Below the pieces are notes generated by a model that was not told where the DNA came from, did no database searches, and was given only the letters and a program-made list of their open reading frames with translations. From positions 1-64,000 of the forward strand of contig NZ_JAUYVM010000013.1 of NCBI RefSeq assembly GCF_030689305.1: a DNA stretch of 64,000 nucleotides. Reading direction: 5' to 3'. A program made the translations under genes and the position numbers. Origin of the DNA: Vibrio penaeicida. GTDB lineage: Bacteria > Pseudomonadota > Gammaproteobacteria > Enterobacterales > Vibrionaceae. Positions 17,275-25,102 of the stretch are shown here, piece by piece. Position 1 is the stretch's first letter. Every line of letters starts with the position of its first letter.

Positions 17275-18228
17275 ATGAAAATTTGCCTAGTTGGAGAAGG
17301 CGCGTTTGGTCATAAACACCTTGACGCCATAAAAAACATAGACGATGTTGAAGTCGTAAGTATTGCTGGTGGCGTACAAGAAAGTACTGAATTAACGGCA
17401 AAAAAATACGGAATTGCGCATTGGACACTGGATCTAGAAGAGGCACTAGTGCAACCGGGTGTAGAAGCGGCCATCATTACTTCGCCAACACCAATTCACG
17501 CTAAGCAAGCTTTGCAAGTAATGAAAGCGGGCAAGCACGTGATGATAGAAATCCCGATGGCGGATTCATTGGCGGATGCGGAATCCATCTGCCAAATGCA
17601 AAACGAGACAGGTTTGATCGCGATGGCAGGGCATACACGCCGTTTTAATCCTAGCCACCAATACGTCCACAACAAAATCAAACAGGGTGAAATGAGCATT
17701 CAGCAAATGGATGTACAAACCTACTTTTTCCGTAGGAAAAATTTGAATGCGTTGGGGCAACCAAGAAGTTGGACAGATCACTTATTGTGGCACCATGCCT
17801 GCCATACTGTGGATCTATTTTCTTATCAAACGGGTGAAGAAATCGTTCAAGTTCAAGCGATGGAAGGGCCTAAACACCCAGAGTTGGGTATTGCGATGGA
17901 CATGAGCATTGGACTAAAAACAGAATCTGGCGCGATTTGTACACTGTCGCTTTCGTTCAATAATGACGGTCCTCTTGGCACATTCTTTCGTTATATTTGT
18001 GATAATGGCACTTACATCGCACGTTACGACGATCTTGTTGATGGCAAAGAAAACCCGATCGACGTTTCAAATGTCGATGTATCAATGAATGGAATCGAAT
18101 TGCAAGACAGGGAGTTCTTTGCGGCAATTCGTGAAAAAAGAGAGCCCAATGCCAGCGTTCATCAAGCGTTGTCTGCGATGAAGGTACTTGATCAAATTGA
18201 AAAAGTATTGAATCTCTCGAATAAATAA
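17275..18228 (+). CDS. ligC: 4-carboxy-2-hydroxymuconate-6-semialdehyde dehydrogenase
   Basis: Gfo/Idh/MocA-fold NAD(P)-dependent dehydrogenase that oxidises the cyclic hemiacetal of the ring-cleavage product to 2-pyrone-4,6-dicarboxylate. Seen: Rossmann motif LVGEGAFGHKHL, ITSPTPIHAKQALQVMKAGK, the EIPMADSLAD segment replacing the EKP motif of most family members, and LLWHHACHTVDLF. 317 residues, the LigC size. Position directly after ligAB fixes the role; another family member would be possible without that context. Confidence 0.92.
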   Translation: MKICLVGEGAFGHKHLDAIKNIDDVEVVSIAGGVQESTELTAKKYGIAHWTLDLEEALVQPGVEAAIITSPTPIHAKQALQVMKAGKHVMIEIPMADSLADAESICQMQNETGLIAMAGHTRRFNPSHQYVHNKIKQGEMSIQQMDVQTYFFRRKNLNALGQPRSWTDHLLWHHACHTVDLFSYQTGEEIVQVQAMEGPKHPELGIAMDMSIGLKTESGAICTLSLSFNNDGPLGTFFRYICDNGTYIARYDDLVDGKENPIDVSNVDVSMNGIELQDREFFAAIREKREPNASVHQALSAMKVLDQIEKVLNLSNK

Positions 18229-18253
18229 ACAGCAATATCAATCAAGGATGAGT

Positions 18254-19270
18254 ATGAAAACGCGACGTATAGGATCATTGAATGTGTCACCTATTGGGTT
18301 AGGGTGTATGAGCATGTCTATGGGATATGGTCCTGCAGACGACGCGACCTCGGCAAAGTTATTGAATCGAGCCCTCGATGTGGGGTATCGATTTTTGGAT
18401 ACCGCTTCGATGTATGGCGGAGGTCACAACGAATCTTTGATTGGAGAAACGCTTAGGTCGCGACGCGATGAATATGTGCTGGCGAGTAAATGTGGGTTTG
18501 TTAAAGACTCTCAAGGCAAAGCCATTATTGACGGACGTCCTGAAACGTTAAAGGCGCAATGTGAAGCCAGCCTGAAACGATTGAAAACGGAGGTTATCGA
18601 TCTTTATTACCTTCATCGTTTGGATCCCAATGTGCCCATCGAAGAAAGCGTTGGTGCTTTAGGCGATTTAGTTCGCGAAGGGAAAATCCGAGAAATAGGG
18701 TTGTCTGAAATATCCAGTAGTACGTTAAGTCGAGCTCATAAGGAGTACGCCGTTGCAGTAGTTCAATCTGAATACTCGTTATGGTCTCGCACTCCGGAAT
18801 TTCGCCTGTTACAAACCTGCACCGATTTAGGTGTTACGTTTGTTCCTTTTTCTCCCTTGGGGCGTCAATTCTTCACGGGTAAGGCATTGGATGTCACCCA
18901 ATTACCTGACAATGATATTCGGTGTACAAACGCCAGACCGCGTTTTGAACCGCTTGCTTTTCAACAAAATAAGCAGCTGTTGGTCCCTTTTAAAAAGCTT
19001 GCGGAACAACTTGGGTGCTCTATGGCACAGTTGTCGTTAGCATGGCTGACGAATCAAGCCGATTCGAATGGCAATAAAACGTTAGTTCCCATTCCGGGCA
19101 CTAAAACTATTCAATATATGGAAGAAAATATCGGCGCTTCCGATTTGGTATTGGATGAACAAACGCTCGTTGTGTTGGATCAAATGATCAACGAACAAGT
19201 CGTAGTCGGTCAACGCTATACAGATGCGATCATGTCTTCGACAGATTCAGAAAATGACCGAATGTTATGA
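18254..19270 (+). CDS. Aldo/keto reductase
   Basis: NADPH-dependent TIM-barrel oxidoreductase with the AKR catalytic tetrad visible: Asp and Tyr in FLDTASMYGGGHNE (residues about 46-59), Lys in LASKCGF, and His in YYLHRLDP. Near the C-terminus PIPGTKTIQYMEENI is the cofactor-phosphate loop. About 338 residues. ATG 18254 (product MKTRRIGSLNVSPIG) has AAGG six bases upstream; ATG 18248 is also open. Last gene of the lig operon, 20-26 bases after ligC. Its substrate is unknown; an aldehyde from an upstream aromatic such as a vanillin-type compound, or detoxification of a pathway aldehyde, is speculative. Confidence 0.85.
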   Translation: MKTRRIGSLNVSPIGLGCMSMSMGYGPADDATSAKLLNRALDVGYRFLDTASMYGGGHNESLIGETLRSRRDEYVLASKCGFVKDSQGKAIIDGRPETLKAQCEASLKRLKTEVIDLYYLHRLDPNVPIEESVGALGDLVREGKIREIGLSEISSSTLSRAHKEYAVAVVQSEYSLWSRTPEFRLLQTCTDLGVTFVPFSPLGRQFFTGKALDVTQLPDNDIRCTNARPRFEPLAFQQNKQLLVPFKKLAEQLGCSMAQLSLAWLTNQADSNGNKTLVPIPGTKTIQYMEENIGASDLVLDEQTLVVLDQMINEQVVVGQRYTDAIMSSTDSENDRML

Positions 19271-19299
19271 CCAGTTAGGGATTTGAGGAGCACTTTTAG

Positions 19300-19469
19300 A
19301 TTGCATTGAGTTTTTTGTTTGAGGAGGTTTACAGCAAACGGCAATTTTCTGTGTTGGCTTTTTAGAGTGTCGGCTTGGGACAAGTAACATTTATATATAT
19401 TTGAATGGATTCGCTAGCATCTTATCCCGAGTTCAAGTTAAATAACTCAATGCCTCTTATTTAGGCGTT
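19300..19469. repeat. VCR-like attC region C
   Basis: Between the aldo/keto reductase and a broken GNAT gene lies TTTTGTTTGAGGAGG followed by AAACGGCAATT (19336-19346), a TTGGCTTTTT, and finally TAGGCGTT at 19462-19469. The same elements occur in the same order in site B at 1021-1123 (GTTTGCGGTGG, AAACGGCAATT, TTTTTGGCT, TAGGCGTT). The spacing is longer here, so the site is decayed or interrupted. Listed as a cassette-boundary remnant. Confidence 0.35.
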
Positions 19470-19491
19470 GTATAAGTATGGAGAGACAACT

Positions 19492-19867
19492 GCATTGGAA
19501 GTGAAATTTAGAGGCTTTACTGAGTCTGACGGTGATGTATTAGAACGCATTCTTATTGAAAATGGTCAATTTGACTACCCAGAGGTTGAGGGAAAAAGCT
19601 CAATGAGAAGGGTATCTCAGTGTGATGGTGCGGTTTTTTTAGTCGCTGAAATCGAAGGGGTTGTCTGCGGATTTGCAAAAGGCTTTTATGACGGCTCTAG
19701 AGCTCAAATTCAACTGGTCTCTGATTCTCAAAATTTTAAAAAAGAGGCATAGGAACAAAGTTGATTGATGCTGTAATTGAAAAGTTACCGGTACACGTTA
19801 TGTTGAAACAGACATCGTGATTGCTCAAGACTCGCTGCGAATATGTGGCATGATTGGCTTGCTTTAA
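19492..19867 (+). pseudogene. Frameshifted GNAT acetyltransferase
   Basis: The first frame reads like a GNAT N-terminus (LEVKFRGFTESDGDVLERIL, then FLVAEIEGVVCGFAKGFYDG) from a TTG at 19492 with GGAGAG upstream. It stops at TAG 19750-19752, inside motif A. The missing part continues in another frame (KRGIGTKLIDAVIEKL, about 19740-19790) and then in a third (VTGTRYVETDIVIAQDSLRI, to the stop at 19865-19867). At least two frameshifts, at about 19742 and 19785, destroy the gene. It follows the attC-like region C, as cassette cargo would. Confidence 0.7.
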
Positions 19868-19941
19868 CTTTAAAATTCAATGCGAATTTTCGCTGCGAAA
19901 GTTTGTTGTATAGGGTTGATTTGGATAAGAAGGTTACAAGG

Positions 19942-20400
19942 GTGTATGCGAGAAAAGCAACGGTCGATGAACTAGAATTAATCTACATGATGGGATTCGA
20001 CGTATGGGGCAATGGAATTTCTATGGCAGACTATCTCGATAGTTGTCGACTCAGCAAAAAGTACCAATCGGGCACTTGGTACGTGTTTATATTGAATGGT
20101 AATCCTGTTTCTTCCCTACTCGTGTATTCAAATCATTTTGGGCTAAAAAAGGGTTGCTTTGGTATAGGCTCAGTTGCCACCTCTCCTAAATTTCGGCGAA
20201 AAGGCCACGGTACAAAACTCGTCAGTTTGGTGAAAGAGAATCTGTTAAGTGTTCACCATGCCAAAGCAATTTATCTTCATAGCGATATCGATCGTAGATA
20301 TTACGCTAAGCTCGGTTTTACGAGCGTTCAAGGTACCGATTGTATGTGTATTTCTAACGACCCATCTTATTTTGAAGGTCCAATACCTTCATACTTTTAA
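19942..20400 (+). CDS. GNAT family N-acetyltransferase
   Basis: About 152 residues from GTG 19942, which has GAAGG eight bases upstream; the frame is open back to an ATG at 19843, but that would overlap the preceding broken GNAT and adds residues of no known family. Motif A is seen in FGIGSVATSPKFRRKGHGTK followed by LVSLVKENL, and the C-terminal RRYYAKLGFTSVQGTD closes the fold. Substrate unknown. The decayed neighbour and the VOC gene after it make this a cassette-like cluster. Confidence 0.8.
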   Translation: MYARKATVDELELIYMMGFDVWGNGISMADYLDSCRLSKKYQSGTWYVFILNGNPVSSLLVYSNHFGLKKGCFGIGSVATSPKFRRKGHGTKLVSLVKENLLSVHHAKAIYLHSDIDRRYYAKLGFTSVQGTDCMCISNDPSYFEGPIPSYF

Positions 20401-20640
20401 CAATTAACCATTGCTTTACACGCTAATATTGGCTGCTGTCTTTTGCTCTCCAATATACCGATTCTTTGCATTGAATTTGGCTTCCAAATCATCAGGTTCA
20501 TATCGATCTCCACCGCGATGTTTGTAGTGAAAGAGAAAATATCAACATACGCTCTAGCAAGGTTCCTAAACCACTACTGACACCCTCTGTCAGGGAAACA
20601 GTTCACTATCGGTTTTCAAATTAGTGGAGAGTATCAAGCT

Positions 20641-21003
20641 ATGAAAATGAACTATTTCGTTGTAGGAACCAATAACATTGAAGCCGCGAACACATTCTAT
20701 GATTCGCTATTCGAAAATACAGGACTAAGCCAAGTATTGGCGACAGATAGAATGACCTACTGGCAAGATGAAAACCAAGACTTTGCGTTTGCAGTGGCTA
20801 TCCCTTTTGATAAGGAAGCCGCCACAAATGGAAATGGAACAATGGTTGGTTTTAGTGTTGGGTCCACCAATGAAGTAAAAAGGCTCTATGAAAAAGCCAT
20901 TGAGTTAGGTGGTACTTGTGAAGGAGAGCCAAACCAACGTGGCCCTCGCTTTTCTGCGTATGTTAGAGATCTCGATAAGAATAAACTGGTTTTCTCTGAT
21001 TAA
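20641..21003 (+). CDS. VOC (glyoxalase-fold) family protein
   Basis: 120 residues with two beta-alpha-beta-beta-beta units of the vicinal-oxygen-chelate superfamily: FVVGTNNIEAANTFYDSLFE at the start and RGPRFSAYVRDLDKNKLVF at the end. The second unit keeps the family's D-(P/L)-(D/N)-K-N-K ending. The first metal His position is not obvious, so it may be non-catalytic. GGAGAG lies nine bases before the ATG. A terminator follows at 21092. Such proteins are frequent integron cargo; function unknown. Confidence 0.85.
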   Translation: MKMNYFVVGTNNIEAANTFYDSLFENTGLSQVLATDRMTYWQDENQDFAFAVAIPFDKEAATNGNGTMVGFSVGSTNEVKRLYEKAIELGGTCEGEPNQRGPRFSAYVRDLDKNKLVFSD

Positions 21004-21091
21004 ATCGACAGGCTCTTAACATTTAAGACTCGACATACCGATGCTTTATATAGCTGACTGGGTGATTTGCCCAATCGCAACAGTACTTCAG

Positions 21092-21124
21092 AGCTTCTGC
21101 GTTATTCCAGCGCAGAAGCTTTTT
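21092..21124 (+). terminator. Rho-independent terminator after the VOC gene
   Basis: AGCTTCTGCG (21092-21101) and CGCAGAAGCT (21111-21120) form a perfect 10-bp stem with a nine-base loop and a following TTTT. The rest of the 340-base gap between 21003 and 21344 shows nothing else. Confidence 0.75.
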
Positions 21125-21343
21125 GTTTTCTGAGCTTAGCTAGAAATCGCTCTTTCTTAGTTCTTCGATGTGCTTCTCAAAACTTCTATAAATCTTTTTG
21201 ATGTGATTAGCTGTGTATACAGAGTGTGAGTATGATTGCCGCCATTAAATACCTATGAGTTTTGAGGTGGCTGGTTTCTCCGCGTCTCCTCTCATCCCAA
21301 TACAACCAAGTTATTCGATGGATGACCATCAAGGAGTGAATAA

Positions 21344-22144
21344 TTGCATTGGCTGAAAGTAAAGAAAGATCCTTCAACACCTTATATATTTAGCTTTCCT
21401 CACAGCGGTGTCGAGCTGTGTGAAGAGGCATTCAACAATTTATCTGACTTAGGTCGACGCTCTCTACCCAATATGGATTGGCACTTAAATGAGCTTTATG
21501 ATTTTCTCGATGAATATAACGTAAACATCATTTCCACGAGCATGAGTCGATATGTGGTCGACCTAAATAGAGAGCTAAAAAAAGATCCGTTTGGCGAGTT
21601 TAAACAAGCCATCGTTTACGAGCGAAATACTTGGGGGGAGGAGATATACCTTACAAAGCCTTCTACCTCTGAAATTTCTAAGAGAATCGAATCCTTTTAT
21701 CTTCCTTATCACTCCGCACTGGATGAACTGATAAAAAGCGCTATACAGCGATTCGGCGTTGCCTACCTAATTGACTTACACAGTTTTATGGGACCTATGA
21801 GCTGTGATATTTGCCTAGGCAATGTTTATGGAAAAAGTTCTTCGCCGGAATTTTTAGAGAAACTAAACACCTCATTTGAACGTAATGGCTTTGAAACCGA
21901 GTTAAACAATGTATTCACTGGAGGGTATATCACTGCAAAATACTGCAATAACCCAAATGTTGAAGCCATTCAAGTTGAGTTGCGTTACACCAACTATTTA
22001 CCGAGTGAAGGGTGGGAGAGCAAAACGGTTCCCGATATCAACCAAGCCATTTTCAACAAAGCAAAATCAAGGCTTAAGCAAGTCTTTTTGGATTCAAACT
22101 TGATTAGCGAAAGTCAAAGCAAAGTGGAAGGGGGTGTTAGATGA
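21344..22144 (+). CDS. N-formylglutamate amidohydrolase family protein
   Basis: Zn-dependent amidohydrolase related to HutG, which releases formate from N-formyl-L-glutamate at the end of one histidine-degradation route. Seen: PYIFSFPHSGVELCEEAF at the N-terminus, STSMSRYVVDLNRE, AYLIDLHSFMGP with the metal-binding Asp-x-His, and late QVELRYTNYLP. 266 residues, the family's usual length. TTG 21344 is the start, with AAGGAG seven bases upstream. No hut genes are nearby, so it may act on another N-formyl or N-acyl amino acid. Coupled to the next gene by an ATGA overlap. Confidence 0.85.
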   Translation: MHWLKVKKDPSTPYIFSFPHSGVELCEEAFNNLSDLGRRSLPNMDWHLNELYDFLDEYNVNIISTSMSRYVVDLNRELKKDPFGEFKQAIVYERNTWGEEIYLTKPSTSEISKRIESFYLPYHSALDELIKSAIQRFGVAYLIDLHSFMGPMSCDICLGNVYGKSSSPEFLEKLNTSFERNGFETELNNVFTGGYITAKYCNNPNVEAIQVELRYTNYLPSEGWESKTVPDINQAIFNKAKSRLKQVFLDSNLISESQSKVEGGVR

Positions 22145-22773
22145 AACTAACGATTTTAAATTCATCGGGAAAGCTTGATGGTCTGGATACAGAATTAGAA
22201 TTCTACTTTCACCTTGCGTCTAAACCATTATGCAAATATTTCGATTTGGATGATGTCGACGTTACGCTAAGCCCCTATGAAAAAGGGGAAGCACCGAACT
22301 CAGGTATTGGTGGATGGGCGATCAATCGTTATCGTATCGAAATCATGTTGGATACAGACAGAGATGACGTCAAAAGCATCATTGCGAAAGAGTTTGGGGC
22401 AGTTCTGGCACACGAAGTAAACCATATCGAACGTATGAAGTTGGGGCTTCCTGGAGATACGTTAGCTGAAAACTTGGTTTACGAGGGGTTAGCGTGTCAC
22501 TTCGAACAAAGGTTTAATGGTGGTGTGATTCCATCACTGTTTACTGGCATGGAAGACGTATGTTGGCGCAATCTACTTGAAGAAATGGAGCCCAATCTGG
22601 CTAGCAAAGACTTTAATTTTGCTGAATATTTCTTTGGTACCGATAACGGAAGATTTCCTAAATACGCTGGGTATTGGGTTGGTTTCAACTTAATTGCGCA
22701 ATACATAGAAGAGCACGGTATCACCGAAGAAATCGCACTGAGTTTACCCGCGGATGCTTTTTTTCCTCAATGA
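22141..22773 (+). CDS. DUF2268-type putative Zn metallopeptidase
   Basis: 210 residues. The central VLAHEVNHIERMKLGLPG contains an HExxH zinc site (HEVNH), followed 27 residues later by YEGLACHFEQ with a Glu in the place of the third ligand. This arrangement is that of DUF2268 (YjaZ-like) predicted Zn-dependent proteases. The middle of the protein has GIGGWAINRYRIEIMLD, a beta-hairpin-like segment of the same family. No signal peptide is seen, so it is cytoplasmic. It overlaps the amidohydrolase gene by four bases, which argues for a shared task, perhaps release and deformylation of peptides or amino acids (inferred). Confidence 0.8.
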   Translation: MKLTILNSSGKLDGLDTELEFYFHLASKPLCKYFDLDDVDVTLSPYEKGEAPNSGIGGWAINRYRIEIMLDTDRDDVKSIIAKEFGAVLAHEVNHIERMKLGLPGDTLAENLVYEGLACHFEQRFNGGVIPSLFTGMEDVCWRNLLEEMEPNLASKDFNFAEYFFGTDNGRFPKYAGYWVGFNLIAQYIEEHGITEEIALSLPADAFFPQ

Positions 22774-22800
22774 CGCTCTCGTTCGATTGCTTCGAAGGCG

Positions 22801-22880
22801 AAACAAAAGCTTGGAGCGTTAAATATAAACTTGGAGCGTTAAATAAAAACTCTGAGCGTTAAATAAAAGCTTGGAGCGCT
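22801..22880 (+). repeat. Four tandem 20-bp repeats
   Basis: Four head-to-tail copies with exact 20-base spacing: AAACAAAAGCTTGGAGCGTT, AAATATAAACTTGGAGCGTT, AAATAAAAACTCTGAGCGTT and AAATAAAAGCTTGGAGCGCT. Consensus is AAATAAAAGCTTGGAGCGTT. They begin 27 bases after the DUF2268 gene and end 88 bases before the VF530 gene. The period is not a multiple of three and no gene crosses it. Confidence 0.95.
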
Positions 22881-22968
22881 GAACAAAACGCGTGGGTAGC
22901 CACTCAATGCCTGATATGATGCGTTCTTTGTGCCATTTCAGACTGCATGTTGATAGGAATAACGCTCC

Positions 22969-23187
22969 ATGACTCAATCTCAACCAAATAACCCACTTCA
23001 CGGACTCACGTTAGAAAAAATACTCACGCGGCTTGTTGAGCACTACGGCTGGGATGGGTTATATAACGAGATTAATGTGAACTGCTTTTACAATGACCCA
23101 TCGATAAAGTCGTCACTCAAATTTCTAAGAAAGACCCAATGGGCCCGCGACAAAGTCGAGTCTCTTTATATCCAAACATTCAATTAA
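22969..23187 (+). CDS. VF530 / DUF2132 family protein
   Basis: 72-residue protein of the VF530 family (named from Aliivibrio fischeri), small helical proteins thought to bind DNA. Seen: NPLHGLTLEKILTRLVEHYG, then WDGLYNEINVNCFYNDPSIK and the closing FLRKTQWARDKVESLY, which covers the whole family domain. A TAGGAA lies upstream of the ATG. Followed 17 bases later by a GNAT gene. Confidence 0.92.
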   Translation: MTQSQPNNPLHGLTLEKILTRLVEHYGWDGLYNEINVNCFYNDPSIKSSLKFLRKTQWARDKVESLYIQTFN

Positions 23188-23204
23188 ATTGAAGGATAAA
23201 CGCA

Positions 23205-23681
23205 GTGCGGATAAGGAAAGCCACAGTAGAAGATGCCAGCCTCTTACTTGATTTGATTAAGGAAAAAGCAGAATTTGATCGCCAAATGAAAGGATTCTCT
23301 GGTGAAGTTACGACAACCGTAGACAAAATTGAATCAACACTATTTGGTCCCCAGCCTTTTGCTCATGCCATTTTGCTTGAGGTAGAAAATCGTGTACAGG
23401 GTTTTGCTTTGTACCATTACCGGTATTCGTCATTTAGCGGCACACCTTCTGTTTGGCTCGACGATTTATTGGTTGTGGGAGAGTATCGGTCTAAAGGATA
23501 TGGTCGTCATATTCTGAAAACCCTATTTGAAATCGCCGAAGAACACTCCGTATCCCATATTTCGTGGACGGCAAGTCCGCTGAATAAACGTGCTCATCAA
23601 TTTTATGTAGGGCTGGGTGCAACCATTGAGCGATGGGAAGGGGAGAGACCTTATTTCCATTGGCTTATAAATACAAAGTAA
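23205..23681 (+). CDS. GNAT family N-acetyltransferase (diamine type)
   Basis: 158 residues starting at GTG with AAGGA nine bases upstream. Seen: IRKATVEDASLLLDLIKEKA and VWLDDLLVVGEYRSKGYGRH, the acetyl-CoA motif, then WTASPLNKRAHQFYVGLGA. This pattern (LDDLLV.PEYRGKGYG, W.V..WN..A..FY...GA) is that of spermidine/diamine acetyltransferases, so a polyamine may be the substrate. The assignment to a substrate class is from family resemblance only. Confidence 0.88.
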   Translation: MRIRKATVEDASLLLDLIKEKAEFDRQMKGFSGEVTTTVDKIESTLFGPQPFAHAILLEVENRVQGFALYHYRYSSFSGTPSVWLDDLLVVGEYRSKGYGRHILKTLFEIAEEHSVSHISWTASPLNKRAHQFYVGLGATIERWEGERPYFHWLINTK

Positions 23682-23691
23682 TGGATTTAAC

Positions 23692-24222
23692 ATGAGTTGT
23701 GAGTTGGCAGGTGACGAAACGTTGAATATTGTTATTAGGGAAGCAGAGGTGTCGGACGCATTGGGCATCATCAACATACTGAATCCGATCATTGAAGAGG
23801 GGCGTTTTACCATATTGGATAAACCCTTTTCTCTGAAGGAAGAAGAAGCGTTTATTCGACAATTCCCAACGCGCGGTGTGTTTCAGGTCGCGGTATTAGA
23901 ACAGTGCAATACTGTGGTCGGTTTTCAAAATGTAGAGCCCTTTGCAACGTATACTAGCGCATTCGATCATGTTGGTGTTATCGGTACTTTCGTGGATAGC
24001 CAATTTCGAAGGCAAGGTATCGCAAAGCAATTGTTTCAATCAACGTTCAATTCAGCGAAAGATAAAGGGTACGAGAAGTTGTTTGCGTACGTGAGAGGAG
24101 ACAACGACAGGGCGCTGTCAACGTATCTAAATCACGGGTTTGAAATCATCGGGACAGCAAAAAGCCATGCAAAAATGCGTGGCAAGCTGATAGATGAAAT
24201 ATTGATTGAAAAGTTCCTCTAG
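23692..24222 (+). CDS. GNAT family N-acetyltransferase
   Basis: 176 residues. The N-terminal IREAEVSDALGIINILNPII, the acetyl-CoA segment VIGTFVDSQFRRQGIAKQLF and the closing YLNHGFEIIGTAKSHAKMRG with DEILIEKFL give the PAT/RimL-like fold of phosphinothricin-type acetyltransferases. It starts 10 bases after the previous GNAT gene, so the two share a transcript and probably an operon with VF530. Substrate unknown. Confidence 0.87.
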   Translation: MSCELAGDETLNIVIREAEVSDALGIINILNPIIEEGRFTILDKPFSLKEEEAFIRQFPTRGVFQVAVLEQCNTVVGFQNVEPFATYTSAFDHVGVIGTFVDSQFRRQGIAKQLFQSTFNSAKDKGYEKLFAYVRGDNDRALSTYLNHGFEIIGTAKSHAKMRGKLIDEILIEKFL

Positions 24223-24257
24223 GTAACCCGTCGTAGTCGAGGGGGATCTATCACTTA

Positions 24258-24707
24258 TCACCTATCTCCCGTCACTTCCAATTTAGTCTTGATGAAATCT
24301 TTATGGTCAACATAGAGCAATTCAGCCGCTTTGCGGATGACGGATTCCTCTAAAGGATCCAAATGCTTGTCGGCGTAGGCGACCTCCCACAAAGCTTTGA
24401 TGACAGCAATGCGTTCTGGTTGATCAAGGTGTCTGAGTTGAGAAGTAAACTCATAGAGAGAAGAGACATCTTTTGATTGATTCTTAGCTTGTTCCAATAA
24501 GGCTTTCGCTTCTGCTTCATCCACTTCGAGCACTTTCTTTAGCATGGACAAAGTGGCTTTTTCTTCCGATTCATCAATGTAGTGATCAGCTCCAGACACT
24601 TCAAAAAACAGTGAGGCAATGGCCAAATTGGGGTGGGTCGATTCGCCTGAATTCAGATCGCTGCCTTCAGTAAGCTGCTTAAAAATTTTAGATAGAGTAG
24701 AGATCAT
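24258..24707 (-). CDS. TerB-family protein
   Basis: 149-residue all-helical protein of the TerB (tellurite resistance B) fold. Seen: IASLFFEVSGADHYIDESEE with the family's acidic residues, ALLEQAKNQSKDVSSLYEFT, and ALWEVAYADKHLDPLEESVI, the second acidic metal-binding-like repeat. Stand-alone TerB proteins without other ter genes are common and their role is unclear. AGGAG lies six bases before the ATG. Convergent with the GNAT genes (35-base gap). Confidence 0.88.
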   Translation of the reverse strand: MISTLSKIFKQLTEGSDLNSGESTHPNLAIASLFFEVSGADHYIDESEEKATLSMLKKVLEVDEAEAKALLEQAKNQSKDVSSLYEFTSQLRHLDQPERIAVIKALWEVAYADKHLDPLEESVIRKAAELLYVDHKDFIKTKLEVTGDR

Positions 24708-24947
24708 CTTTATCTCCTAACGATTGGCATTATTTAAACTTGAAGCTCTGATTAACTTTGGGGCAAAGACCGTCAATTGCAAGTTGCGATAGTAAATGAT
24801 CCAAGTGTTGATCTTCTCATACTGATTTGGATGAAAATGATAATTTGAAGTAAATCACGATTATTGAAATTGGGTAAATGACGTATTTCTAAGATTTTTT
24901 GTCAATAGGTTGTTGAATGATAAAGATTTAAAATTAAGTTCACTCAC

Positions 24948-24979
24948 ATATCTTATGTCTTATATAAGACATAAGATAT
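24948..24979. promoter_or_regulatory. Perfect 32-bp palindrome upstream of suyA
   Basis: Each half is ATATCTTATGTCTTAT and the right half is its exact reverse complement, with no spacer and no mismatch. The core GTCTTATATAAGAC is itself nested in TTATGTC...GACATAA. It lies about 124 bases before suyA in an otherwise featureless AT-rich 395-base gap (24708-25102). GntR regulators of the HutC/UTRA branch bind GT-TA-AC dyads, and one is encoded just after suyB, so this is a likely operator; it could also act as an RNA hairpin. Confidence 0.75.
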
Positions 24980-25102
24980 AAAATCCTATTGATTGCAAAT
25001 TAATCGATTGGTACTTTGGATCTCAACATCAACAAGTCACAAGAACATATGCCTGAGAGAGGGTTTTCAGGTGGTCTAAATAACGCAACTAAGGACAGAG
25101 AT

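Noticed and set aside
22801..22880. CRISPR array
   Set aside because: The 20-bp units are contiguous with no spacers and there are no cas genes.
25016..25102. Longer start for suyA adding 29 residues
   Set aside because: The extension is unlike SuyA and the ATG at 25103 has its own AAGGAC ribosome-binding site.
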